Shown here in pieces: positions 21,529 to 31,944 of a stretch of DNA of 64,000 bases; positions within the stretch are counted from its first letter, which is position 1, and each line of letters begins with the position of its first letter. The notes beneath the pieces were generated by a model. It was not told the DNA's origin and did no database searches. It saw only the letters and a list, made by a program, of their open reading frames with translations. This stretch comes from Rhabdophis nuchalis (taxonomy: Eukaryota; Chordata; Lepidosauria; Squamata; Natricidae). The stretch lies in the NCBI GenBank assembly GCA_039707465.1, contig CM077651.1, positions 21,449,019 to 21,513,018 on the forward strand. The letters run 5' to 3'. Position numbers and translations under genes: made by a program.

Positions 21529-22313
21529 GGTTCATGAATGAGCAAACTAAGGTCAGAAAGCTACATATCATCTTCAGAATAATTTCAAAAGTTTTCTTCT
21601 GCCCATAGAAAAGATCAGGTAAGCTCAGATAAGAACACTCTGTCATTTGCTTGTAATGCATTCAGGAGAGAAAAAAGTGGAGTGAGATGGAATATCAGAA
21701 AAAGATAGGAGAGGATCCTAGAGCAAAAATCAATATCACCACCCATTTTGAGCTTTGGATCTACTCATTTGTTCCTCAGCCCAACCTACGGATTACTCAT
21801 GAGGAAAGGAGCAAGGGGGCCTTTCCTGCATTATAACAACACTTGCAATTGCTGGGGCAACTTAATGGTGTGATATAATAAGTGGATGTGTCAGACTGAA
21901 CAAAACTATGTGTCAAAAGAATCAGTTAAACTTTTTGGCAAAAGGAACAGTAAGACTGATGCATAAATCAGCTAATCAGAATGAAGTTGTCTGCTGAATT
22001 TCTTTCTGATCCTTGCTGTAAATCATCAAAACTAACACATACAGTACATGGATTTCTCATCTGATATAATTATAATTGCTAGACTTTCTGTTATTCACAG
22101 CCTGAATTTAATTCTGTTTTATTCCAACTTGAATCACCACTTCAAATATATTATTTACTTAAGGAATGGGGAAGGAAAACCAAAACCGTTTACTGAAATC
22201 GACAAACAACTACAATAACACTTTCTTGTATAAACAATCCACTAGGAGATAATTAATTTTAAATCTGTAAGGCCAGTAATGCTAAATTACATCTGAGAGC
22301 ATGGTGATACTTA
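21529..22313. other. Unassigned sequence
   Basis: No gene or named repeat recognised. Confidence 0.5.
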
Positions 22314-22378
22314 AAGCTAAAGGTAAAGTTTTGCTTGCACATATGTGCTAGTCATTCCCAACTCTATGGCAATACTTA
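22314..22378 (-). mobile_element. Sauria-type SINE tail fragment
   Basis: Only the Bov-B-like tail survives (GCACATATGTGCTAGTCATT on the plus strand). It lies 70 bp from a plus-strand copy. Confidence 0.75.
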
Positions 22379-22444
22379 TGTAGTGGCAAAAAGAGGTACA
22401 TAGCATTTCCATAATTTAAATGGAAATATAACATGTTTAGCAGC

Positions 22445-22930
22445 ATTATGCAGTGGCTCTATGGGTAAGACACTGAGTTTGTTGATCAGAAAGGTCGGCA
22501 GTTTGGCAGTTCGAATCCTAGCGATACATAATGGAGTGAGCTCCTGTTACTTGTCCCAGTTTCTGTCAACTTAGCAGATCAAAAGCATATAAAATTGCAA
22601 GTAAAAAAATAGGGACCACCTTTGGTGGGAAGGTACCAACACCTTTGGTGTTTAGTCCTGTAGCCACATGACCATGAAGACATCCTCAGAGAGCACTGTC
22701 TCTTTGGCTTTGAAGTGGAGATGAACCAATCTGCTGTGGCCAAGAGGTGGAGCTCTCGCCTCCCAATCAGGAGGTTGTAAATTCAATCCTAGATAGAGGC
22801 AGATGTAGGGCAGGGGGTTGGACTAGATGACCTGCAAGGTCCCTTCCAACTCTGTTAATCTGAATTGGATCACTGCCCCCTAGAATCAGAAAAGACTAAC
22901 ACATATATGTGAGGATAATCTTTACCTTAT
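22445..22930 (+). mobile_element. Sauria-type SINE interrupted by a CR1-tailed SINE
   Basis: Halves at 22445-22726 and 22869-22930: head CAGTGGCTCTATGGGTAAG, core TGGTGGGAAGGTACC, then after the insert CCCCCTAGAATCAGAAAAG. Its consensus is continuous once the insert is removed. Confidence 0.85.
22727..22868 (+). mobile_element. tRNA-derived SINE with CR1 tail
   Basis: The head GCTGTGGCCAAGAGGTGG and AATTCAATCCTAGATAG give tRNA-like boxes. The second half, GGTTGGACTAGATGACC then GGTCCCTTCCAACTCTG, is the CR1 3' end, so CR1 machinery presumably moved it. Confidence 0.8.
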
Positions 22931-22974
22931 GCATGTTTAACTGGTCTTAAAGTGCATTTTTCCAGCTTATTGTA

Positions 22975-23180
22975 TTTATTTATTTATTTGATTTGATTTC
23001 TAGACCGCCCCCTCTCCCCGAAGGGACTCGGGGCGGTGTACAGGTAAAAATTAAAACTACTAAAATCAAAACAATAAAAACAAAGTTAAAATCGAATTAA
23101 ATAATCCCCTGTACAAATTTATAAAAGTTAAAAACTAACCCCATAAAACCGAATAAAATCTTTTAAAATCACAGACTGGG
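22975..23180 (-). mobile_element. L2-like LINE 3' end
   Basis: TTATTTATTTGATTTGATTT leads into CTAGACCGCCCCCTCTCC and a hairpin around CCCCGAAGGGACTCGGGG, a common vertebrate L2-type 3' terminus in reverse. Confidence 0.65.
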
Positions 23181-24043
23181 CTTGAACATCGAGTCCAGCA
23201 AAACAGAACTGATTGGATTGCTATATTTAAGAATTTTTACAACACATATACATTAAAAAAAAGTGTGAAGAAATTTAGTATTCCTGTATACATCAGAGGT
23301 TATAATTTGTGAAAATTCCCTCTCATTATGGGTCTATATCTCAATAATTGGTGTATAAGTTGTTTAAAAGATCCACCTTGAAAGGCATTAGTTGTGCCCA
23401 TGTTAAATATCTGGAAACAAAAGATGGATTGCATGAATTATTCATGAAATCCAATTTAATAAGCCTTCTGAACCATTTGATTATTAGGCGCCTTTGAAAA
23501 TGATCACAGGAGATCATTTTCTGACAACAGAACACTTGAAATTAGGAGCCGACATTTGCTAAATTGAGATCCTAACAAAACCAAAAGGTGTTGTTCTGAA
23601 AAGTAAAGAAAAATACATACAGACATGAGGGGGGGGAATCATCTTACAATAGTTCTTAGGTTTTAGGAGTCATTGTTTTGCTATAGAGCTGTGAGCTTTG
23701 CAATAAAGCTTTCAGAATTAATGTATCCACACAACTTATATTAATGTAGTTTAAAATATTAACAAGCCCTCTGGTTGATTCCGCTAGAGAAATGCCACCC
23801 TCGCTAATTTCTAGCATTTCCCTTCTAATTGCAGGAACAGATGAAGCAGGGGGATGGGCTATCTATATTTGATAATAGTTAAAAAATTTCTCATTTCCCC
23901 TTGAAAATGGATCTATAGAAGCTATTCAAGAGGACCATTTTTTAACCAGAATGCTGGCTGGTTAAAAATAGAAAAGAAATTTTTTTTAAGGCCAATAATC
24001 TCAGTGGAGAATGGTACAGTTAGTTCTTGTCTTACATTCATTT
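23181..24043. other. Unassigned sequence
   Basis: No gene or repeat family recognised. Confidence 0.5.
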
Positions 24044-24539
24044 CAGGGGTGGTATTCAGCAGGTTCTGACCAGTTTTGGAGAACCAGTAGTGGAAATTTT
24101 GAGTAGTTCGGAGAACCGGTTATTTCGTTTGCGAAACAGATGAGGAACAGGCACGGCTGTAATGTAACACCTTTATTTAACCAGCTCAACTTCAGAACAA
24201 GAACGAGAAAGGAACTGCCTGACAGCTATTTATCTGACAGCTGCCAGGCGGCAGAGCCAATCCCCAGGCTGCATTTTGCCGCGCCTGGCTCCGGGCGCGA
24301 GGGAACCAATCAGCACGCTTGGTTCCCGATCTGCCCGGCAGCAGTCGTAAGTCCGAGGACTTAACACCGGTAAATACCATCTCTGACTGGCCCCACCCCC
24401 ATCTATTCTCTGCCTCCTGAGTCCCAGCTGATTGGGAGGAAATGGGGATTTTGCAGTATCCTTCCCCTGCCATGCCCACCAAGACACCCTACCCCATGCC
24501 CACAGAACTGGTAGTAAAAAAAATTGAATGCCACCCCTG
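24044..24539. mobile_element. hAT MITE interrupted by an LTR-like insert
   Basis: Same family as 18132: starts CAGGGGTGGTATTCAGCAGG, ends TTGAATGCCACCCCTG, flanks ATTCATTT and ATCCATTT (7 of 8). Its middle is broken by 245 bp foreign to the family. Confidence 0.9.
24121..24365 (-). mobile_element. Solo-LTR-like insert, 245 bp
   Basis: Flanked by ACCGGT on both sides (24115-24120 and 24366-24371), so the TSD is 4 to 6 bp. On the minus strand it begins GTTAAGTCC (TGTTAAG if the TSD is CCGG), is GC-rich, then shows GATAAATAGC (TATA-like) and TTAAATAAAGG (poly(A) signal), the layout of an LTR. It is unrelated to the TGTTGTGGCCC family. Confidence 0.65.
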
Positions 24540-25279
24540 ATCCATTTGTAACATGGGAGGTCTTGGGTGGCTTTTCTGCAAATTTTGCTAAAGAAAACCT
24601 ATTTCTATCATAGCCCTGAGTTTAATTTAAATACTATCAGGCTGCCAACTGACAGTGAAAAAGGGATGGGGGTTGCCTGCCCATTCATTGCAACCTCCTA
24701 CATTGATAGAATTTGAGTTCGGGTGGGGGGGGAAAGATCTTTAGGTCTTAGGGATCTTTAGGTCTCAATGAAGATGTTAACTTAGTGTGTGGCAGTTGAA
24801 AAAAAAATGCAAATTCCATGCCATGGATCATTATGAAAGTGACTGAAAAATGAGCTGCCAATATTGTAATGCTATTATGCAAAGCCACGGTAGGTCTGCA
24901 TCTAAGAAATTCTGACTGGCACATTTGAAAATAGATATTATAGACCTGGAAGATGTGCAGAAGTGGGTATCGAAATGAGGGTGACACAAATACCTTCTGT
25001 TCTGTGCAAGAAAAGGCAAGGATGTTTGAGACTCCAGCTCAAAAACAGGTAACTGACGAAAAACAAGATCAAGGTGTATAAAATAAAAGTATTGTCCTTT
25101 TCTAAAAATACAGGATGCTGGGACTCATTCAAATACAGTTGATTGAAAAGAGATTTAGACCAGAAAAATGAATTTTGTCTTTTATTCCACTCATACTTGT
25201 CCTGTGGAATTTATTGTTATAAGCATATTGATGGCCATTAACTTGCATAAAAGAATGCATTTTCTTTTAATATGTCTAT
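24540..25279. other. Unassigned sequence
   Basis: No gene or repeat recognised. Several short minus-strand open frames overlap without recognisable domains. Confidence 0.45.
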
Positions 25280-25638
25280 TCTAGTGCAAAGAAGGACTAG
25301 GGGTGACATGATATCATTGTTCTAATATTTGAGGGGTTGCCCCAAAGAAGAGGGAGTGAAGCTATTCTCCAAAGCACCTGAGAGCAGGACAAGAAACAAT
25401 GGATGGAAACTAATCAAGGAGAGAAGCAACCTAGAATTAAGGAGAAATTTCCTAACACTGAGAACAATGAATCAGTGGAATGACTTACCTTCAGTGGTTC
25501 TGGGTGCTCCATAATTGGATGCTCTTAAGAAGAGACTGGATAGCCTCTTGTCTGGAATGGTATAGTGTCTCCTGCTTGAACAGGGGGTTGAACTAGAAGA
25601 CCTCCAAGGTCCCTTCCAGCTCTGTTATTCTGTTAAGA
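25280..25638 (+). pseudogene. CR1 LINE 3' end with ORF2 C-terminus
   Basis: Encodes the end of CR1 ORF2 with few lesions: KLFSKAPESRTRNNGWKLI, SNLELRRNFLTLRTMNQWND, then LPSVVLGAP. It continues into the 3' tail GGTCCCTTCCAGCTCTG. Endonuclease and reverse transcriptase are missing through 5' truncation. It is the best-preserved CR1 end in the window. Confidence 0.85.
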
Positions 25639-25659
25639 AGAGTGGATATATTCATGGAG

Positions 25660-25735
25660 AACAGATCCATTTATTTATTTAGTTGTTCAATTTTATGGCT
25701 GTCCATCTCAAGCAATGACTCTGAGGGCTATTAAG
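25660..25735 (-). mobile_element. Short L2/MIR-like tail
   Basis: ATTTATTTATTTAGTTG followed by TTTTATGGCTGTCCATCTC reads in reverse as an L2-type 3' end. Confidence 0.4.
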
Positions 25736-25950
25736 TCTTGACAATGAGTATTAACTTTAGTTTGGGGACAGCACACCTCCAAAATGCCAGTGGCAGAAGA
25801 CATATATGTTTCTATTTCCTATTGGAAGCATCCTAGAGCAGCAGCTCCCAACCTTTTGGGCACTAGGGACTGGTGCCATGAAGAGAGGTTTTCCCATGGA
25901 CTGGTGGGTTCATGGTTTAGGACGTTGCCTGTATCTCACGGATAGGGTAT

Positions 25951-26812
25951 TGTTGTGGCCCAGCCGGCTTCGGATGAGCTGCTGACGGACTCTTCTAGCG
26001 AAGAGTCCTATGAGTCTGCCCTGGAGGATGAGGAAGACGTTGGGCAAGTTTCAGAGGCAGAGCAGGAAGCGGAAAGTCTGGTTGGTCACCAGGAGATGCC
26101 TGGGTCATGGAGCAGTGGGGAGGATCAGGGGCAGTTTGTCTCTGATGCTAGATTACGCAGCAGTTAAGTCAGAGGCAGGCTTGTAGGCTCCCCTCCCAAG
26201 AGAGTTTATAGATCCCTTCGACCGATCCGCTCCCACAGAGAGGGCCTTCTCAGGGTACCATCGGCCGGGCAATGCCGGTTGGCGGTGCCCAGGGGAAGAG
26301 CCTTCTCTGTGGCGGGCTCTGCCCTCTGGAATGACCTTCCCCCGATCTACGCACCATCGTGGACCTCCGCCTGTTCCGCCAACGTCTTAAAAGTTACTTA
26401 TTCCAACAAGCCGGCCTAGCATAATCCCGTTTCTGATTTTATAGGGATAATTTTAAATTTTAGAGTGTTAGTATTTTAGCACAGGGAATTATTTAATTAG
26501 TTTTTAAAATTTTGGATTTTGTACTGTGTATGTTTTTTAATGATGCCTGTGCGCCGCCCTGGGTCCTTTTTTAGGAGAAGGGCGGGGTATAAATTTAATA
26601 AAATAAATAAATAAATAAATAATAGGTGAGACGTGGGGAGGGGACATTTGCAGGAAGCAATGGATTAAACTACAGTCTTTCAGAAAACATCAGCCTTCTA
26701 GTCGTGTTTGGATTTCTCTGGGCTTTTAGCCAAAGTCTTATCTCATAAGTAAGCAGTGGCAAGCAGCCAAGTCTGTGTGTGTGCAGGGTGATTCAGCCTG
26801 TGAGACAGAACA
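25951..26812 (+). mobile_element. Solo LTR (TGTTGTGGCCC family), copy 2, with L2 inside
   Basis: Begins TGTTGTGGCCCAGCC, ends GAGACAGAACA, flanked by GGGTAT on both sides (25945-25950 and 26813-26818). It is interrupted by an L2 LINE end at about 26199-26632. The 5' part has an acidic open frame (25955-26167). Confidence 0.8.
26199..26632 (+). pseudogene. L2-like LINE 3' end inside the LTR
   Basis: A degraded coding remnant (GRAFSVAGSALWNDLPPIYA, the C-terminal block of L2 ORF2) is followed by a 3'UTR and the typical end GGGCGGGGTATAAATTTAAT with (AAAT)n. 5'-truncated. Confidence 0.8.
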
Positions 26813-26843
26813 GGGTATTATGCGGCCTGGTTTATGGCATGCC

Positions 26844-27135
26844 CAGGGGTGGGATTCTACTGGTTTGGACTGATTCGGGTGAACCAGTAGCTCCGATGAT
26901 CAGCTGGGAGCAAACTGGTTTGCTCTGACAATCAGCTGGGCCTGCCCTCTCACCCCTGCACTTTACTGACCTATATCTTCTCAAATGATTAACGTGGCAG
27001 AGCAGATTGCCATGTCTCAGCTGTGTTACTCCCCAGCAATAATGCGGACGGTACGTTTTCTTAAAACTGTGCAAGCCCGCAAAGTGCGTGATCTCTGAAC
27101 TGAATCACTGATCACTGAAACAGGCAGGATCCCAC
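26844..27135. mobile_element. hAT MITE inside the Tip100-like element
   Basis: Starts CAGGGGTGGGATTCTACTGG, ends AGGCAGGATCCCAC. The flanks GGCATGCC and CGCATGCC match at 7 of 8. Same family as 8337-8599. Confidence 0.8.
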
Positions 27136-27179
27136 CGCATGCCATGGACTGTACATGAACTAGGGATTGGGGACTCCTG

Positions 27180-28204
27180 TCCTATGTGCATATATGGCTG
27201 GCCAAAAATATGCTGAATCATGTTAGGCCTTGGCCTGATCTATTAGAGTTGTTCTTACTTTCTTAAGAAAGCGTGCCTAAACATTTTCTGTACTGACTAT
27301 TGACAAGGAAGTTCAAGACCAAATCCACCATCAATGACATCATCACAGGGGTGGGAAAATGCTATGTGTTCCCTAGAAGTTAGTTTTACTGATTTCTCAT
27401 TTGTTTAGACATCTAATACCACCTGCATTTATACTTTGAAAAGAACCCTTCCACCCTACTGCCCAAGGCTTTAAAAGCCACCTACCACTTAAAAGCAGCC
27501 ATTCAGTTCAATTCCTTAATTCTAATCCTTAACAAAAGCAGCAAGAACCACAAGAACAAAGGAATTTATTCTACCCTCCAGAAAGCTTTGGTGAGAATAG
27601 TTAAGATGCTTATAGTTTTGCTGCTGATCTGGATTTCATATGGAAGCAGCAATTTAAGGAAATGGTACGTTTAGCTTTCACACCATAAAACAGTAAACAT
27701 GGCCTATAACATAAGATGGCACTAATCCTTTGGATCATTCGCGATTCTGTGTCACGAGAAGACTTGCTTAGAAGTCAGATTTAAGAAGGAAAGAGATCAC
27801 CTGCTATTGTTTCTTATGATCTGATAGATGCAAAGTAAAGGTTTAATCAACTTGCCAACAGCAAAAACTTTAAGAAGTTATAAACAAATTAGAATTTAAA
27901 ATTATTTGAAAATCAAGGAAACTTTTTAAATAGAAAATGGGATATAAATCTAGCAAGCATATTTTGGTGTAACATATTATACCAATTTTCCATGCAGAGA
28001 AATCAGAGAGAAAATCAAATATGTTTCATAACTGCAGGAATGTATTTCATTTGTCTCCAGAAAAAGGAATGGCCCTCCTTGCAAGCTCTATAAGGCTTTG
28101 ATGCAATTACAAACCAGAAGACAAGAGCACAAAGTGTCTCATTATTCAAGGCAAGCAGTGGAAAGAAGAGAGAACCTTAATCCAGAGGAACAGGAAGCAT
28201 TAAT
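27180..28204. other. Unassigned sequence
   Basis: No gene, RNA or repeat family recognised. Confidence 0.5.
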
Positions 28205-28325
28205 AAAGGAGAATATTTGTACCTCGGGTTGACGTGAGGGGTCCTTGGGGCTCTCTGAGCATGCTTGTTTTCTTGCAGATGTTTCATTATCCAAACTAGG
28301 TAACACCGTCAGTGCTAGTGAACAG
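28205..28325 (-). mobile_element. Second Penelope-like repeat with hammerhead-like core
   Basis: On the minus strand: CTGACGG, then a stem-loop (GTTACC, TAGTT, GGATAA), then GAAACATC. The order matches a hammerhead core (CUGAUGA, stem II, GAAAC, GUC) with transition-type decay. The flanking GGTCCTTGGGGCTCTCTGAG is conserved in reptile copies I recognise. The class assignment is inference. Confidence 0.5.
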
Positions 28326-28413
28326 GAGGCATTGCAGTCATGAGATTTATCACAAGCAGAAAGGACAAAAGAACTTCATTCCCCCAATAGCAGTAGACCT
28401 TATCCAAACAATA

Positions 28414-28640
28414 TAGCATGATGGCAAACCTATTGCACGTGTGCCACAGGTGGCACACAGAGCCCTCTCTGCAGGCACGCCAACCATTGCCCCAGTCCAG
28501 CTCCACTCTGCATGCATACACGCCTCCTGCCAGCCAGCCAGCTGGTCTTCAGGACTCTGCTGTCCATGTGTTAGGGAGGGTGGGGCACATGCGGGGGATG
28601 CAAGCATGCATACATGGAAAGTAAGGCGCATGGAACATGG
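28414..28640. mobile_element. hAT element, left part only
   Basis: CATGATGGCAAACCTATTGC and GTGCCACAGGTGGCACACAG match the left 140 bp of the element at 16015. The right end is missing. Confidence 0.7.
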
Positions 28641-28649
28641 AATACTGTC

Positions 28650-28810
28650 TGTGCCACTCCATTCTGAAGCAGTTGCAACATTCAGGTGGTCTTTAAGGGA
28701 GACCCATCCCCACTTAGCAGCAATCCAAATAGAAAGTGACCAAGGCATGGGTGACCATAAGGAAAGTCTCCTGATCCAGGAAGGGCATCATGGATGTACA
28801 AGATGCAGTT
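28650..28810 (-). pseudogene. L2-like LINE reverse transcriptase fragment
   Basis: On the minus strand a frame reads PFLDQETFLMVTHALVT, a block just upstream of the DYCNALY motif of L2-type reverse transcriptase. Short and broken. Confidence 0.6.
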
Positions 28811-29191
28811 AATGAAGTCAGGTGATTCTTCATATATCAAATAATGTCTGCCTCCCTTGTTGTCTTTTGTCTTAATGAGTCCTTGCTTTGAGACAAAGGA
28901 AAAGAGCATGCCAAATGTGATGGATAGAAGAATATGGTGCCAGGAATTGGAATTCAGGAAATATCAGGGCCATTGTCTGAAAGTTCTCCAATTGGCCAAG
29001 CCACCCTGGTGCCACTAGGAAGTCCAATCAGTTTCCCCCTTCAGTCAGCTGGTCAGTCAATTCAACTTACAGTGAGGGATCCGATCCCAATTTTCCCACT
29101 GCTGGTAGTGATGGGAAACCAGTGGGGTGCAGGAAAGTCACCAGGAACAAGAGAAACAAACATTTACCAAGTTCACTAATATTGTCTGTAT

Positions 29192-29449
29192 CAGTGGCAG
29201 GATTTAAAACAATTTTTTTACTACCAGTTCTGTAGGCATGGCTTGGTAGGCGTGGTGTGGCTTGGTGGGCGTGGCAGGGGAAGGATACTGTAAAATCTCC
29301 ATTCCCTCCCTATCAGCTGGGACTCGGGAGGCAGAGAATAGATGGGGGCATGGCCGGTCAGAGGTGGTATTTACTGGTTCTCCGAAGTACTCAAAATTTC
29401 CACTACCGGTTCTCCAGAACTGGTCAGAACCTGCTGAATACCACCTCTG
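29192..29449. mobile_element. hAT MITE (CAGAGGTGGTATT family), reverse copy
   Basis: Starts CAGTGGCAGGATTT, ends CTGAATACCACCTCTG, and contains GGCTTGGTGGGCGTGGCAGG. It is inverted relative to 18132. I could not confirm the TSD. Confidence 0.8.
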
Positions 29450-31073
29450 GCCTCTGTGTGGTGATGGTTGTGGGCATTGTATAAATGAATGGGAACATGC
29501 ATAAGCAATGGAGGTAAAAAGTTTGGTTTACGTTTACCACCGATGAAAACTTCAAAGCATTCCAATATGTTTGACATCCTTTGTGTTCCTTGGAGAAAGC
29601 TCTTCATTAATTCTTCACAATAACAAGGCATAAGATTACAAGAAAACGGATGTTTTGGATGTTAGACTGAGTGAAAAAAAAAGCAGGGGAAAAAATATCG
29701 AAGCAGCCTGATCCTTGTATGTTTGTGAATGGAAATGAGCTCCAGTATCTATCGCTGAACAGCATTTAGAAATGATCCCTTGTTGCATTTCTTTTTTTCC
29801 CCCTGAAAGAACAGAGGTACCAAGCGCCTGCTTGGCAGTTGAAATGACTAGTTAAACAATATTATTATTCTGCTGAAGCTCCCTGTAAACTGGTGACCCG
29901 TTTGAGAGACTGTAGTGACATGCTCCACAGGTGACCAGGCTTAATGTTCCTCTCAAGGGCTTTTAATAGGTAAGCGCAGCCTGACTGCAGCCACAAAGAA
30001 AAATGGGACAAGCAAGCAGGTCGCCATCTTCTTTTACCTCAGAAAAATCCAAGTTGGGGGGAGGACAGGAATCTCCACTGAAATGCCACTGGTACTTTAC
30101 TTTTTATCTCTTTTCTTTGTGAGGTTAGTTAACAAGATGAAATAAAAGAACCTAAAGGCTTCAGCTAATAAGAATCTTCATGGAAAAAATAATCCGTTAT
30201 CATACCGAAGCCTGCAGACAAAAAAAGGAAAAGAATATGGACCCTGACATGAAGGATTTGCTGTGTTCTTCTAACAAAAAAAAAAAACCCATGAAAAGAT
30301 CTCCCAAAGTCTTTGGGTATTTTATGATAGAACTCACACAGAGAACACATTAAAACCTTAATAATGCTTGCTTGCTTCCCTTTTCTCCTTTTTGATCATT
30401 TAGCGTTGGCACCTGACAAACAGTTAAAAAAAAAAACTAGAGTTTGAATTCTTTAGAAATTGAGTTTTGGGGAAAAATACTTTTATCAATGGTGGACAAA
30501 GTTTCACATCGCACACATACACATTGCACGAGTCCATCTCTATTTTCTCTATGTTTAGTTTTCAAATCATTTTTTAAAATTAATTCATTAATCCATTCAT
30601 ACATTCATTCATTATCACCAAATGCCCTACCAATTGTGCTCTTACGTTTTGGCAGTATTAAGGATAGAAATCATCAATTTCAACATTTTGAATAGAAAAT
30701 ATGTGTAAACTGTAATGCAAGCCAAAAAAAAAAAAAACCAGGCATATTAAGGTTTAAACGAGAAAAGAATTATGCTTGTTTTCATTAAACAAGCAGATAA
30801 ATAAAAAATTGAAAAATTCTGGTGCTGTTATCTTGGCATCATTCGTCATTCCCTGTAGCAATGACTGCACCACCAGCCCCCCAAATTAAATCTAGCCCCC
30901 AGCACCATTCCTGAAATATTGCTCCTAACCTGCAGGAAGTTACTTTTTGCATCATAGAATAATTTTATCCTTCCTTTCATTCTAGCGTCCCAATAAAAAC
31001 TGGTCAAATATACATTTCCAAGAGGAAAAAATATATTCATTGGTGCCGTTAAAATCTTTCTTTTTAGAATCAA
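29450..31073. other. Unassigned sequence
   Basis: AT-rich, with several A runs (30280, 30425, 30725). No gene or repeat family seen. Confidence 0.5.
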
Positions 31074-31428
31074 CTAGCTGATAACCCAGCATTGCACAGG
31101 TATTTATTTATAGGGGGGAAATGTCCGGACCAAACATAATTTTTAATTTTGGATTTTCCCCCTTGCCAAAGGAAGTCCCCTTGTGGAATACTGTGAAGCC
31201 ATTACCATGGCAACTCCAATGTGCTGTACAGTAGAAGCCATTTTATAGCAGTACAGTAGAAGCTATTTTAAGGCACAACAGGCTGTGTCTTAACAGAAGA
31301 CATACACTGAGGGATGTTAGGGGTGTCTTACCCCTACATTATTTTTTCTCCAGAGAGTAAGTCATCTGTGTACCAAGTTTGGTTGAAATTGCTCGAGTTC
31401 CAGAGTTATGCTGGAAGACACACACAAC

Positions 31429-31505
<77 letters not shown>
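31074..31505 (-). mobile_element. Helitron-like element with (GATA)n end
   Basis: On the minus strand it ends GGGTTATCAGCTAG followed by T in the host, preceded by a short hairpin region (ACCTGTGCAATGCTGGGT). The body shares GTACCAAGTTTGGTTG and CCATTACCATGGCAACTC with copies at 41177 and 55506. The other end is a microsatellite. Confidence 0.6.
31429..31505. repeat. (GATA)n microsatellite
   Basis: About 19 uninterrupted units, joined directly to the Helitron-like copy. Confidence 0.98.
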
Positions 31506-31726
31506 GACAGGGAAGGCTTCTTGAAATGACTACGTTATGAAGAAAATAATTCTCTCTTCTTTCTCACATTGAAAAAAAAACCCTCCATGCCTGCTATTAG
31601 CAACTGAAAACCAAATGATATGGAAACAAGTGACACATTCAGCACAATATACTGTTCAGTGTTGAGGCTTGATCCTGGCCTCTTCACTGTAATATGATTA
31701 CAATAAAAGTCAAGGAACCCAGTGAA

Positions 31727-31941
31727 AAATAGGACAAAATTAAATCTAAAGGAGACCAATCGAATGGCAATAGGTACAGTTACCAGCCTTAGAATTCACA
31801 ATCAAGATATGGAAGTGGTAATAGCTTCTGTTTTTTATGATCAACCATCAACAACAAACAATCAAGTCATTCAGTGCAGACTGTCACTTGGTAGAGCAGC
31901 TATGGAAACCTTGGGAAAGATATTCAAATGCCACGAAGAGC
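31727..31941 (+). pseudogene. Bov-B LINE ORF2 fragment, part A
   Basis: A frame reads TKLNLKETNRMAIGTVTS, then NNQVIQCRLSLGRAAMETLG and KIFKCHE. These align in order with the Bov-B (RTE) ORF2 C-terminal region (LNLKKTKIMATGPTTSWRI... IKRRLLLGRKAM). The frame then leaves the family at about 31941, where an L2 insertion starts, and resumes at 32836. Bov-B is the presumed mobilising LINE of Sauria-type SINEs. Confidence 0.75.
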
Positions 31942-31944
31942 CAG

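Larger units (their letters stand above)
25839..27179. mobile_element. Tip100-like hAT element, outer layer of a nest
   Basis: The left part (25839-25950, GCTCCCAACCTTTTGGGCAC and AGGGACTGGTGCCATG) and the right part (26819-26843 and 27136-27179, ending GGATTGGGGACTCCTG) match the MER45/Tip100 type of hAT element. The flanks TCCTAGAG and TCCTATGT agree at 5 of 8, in keeping with age. It holds an LTR and a MITE. Confidence 0.65.

Noticed and set aside
29192..29449. 8-bp TSD for this hAT MITE
   Set aside because: The flanks GTCTGTAT and GCCTCTGT do not align convincingly, so I kept the family call but not the TSD.
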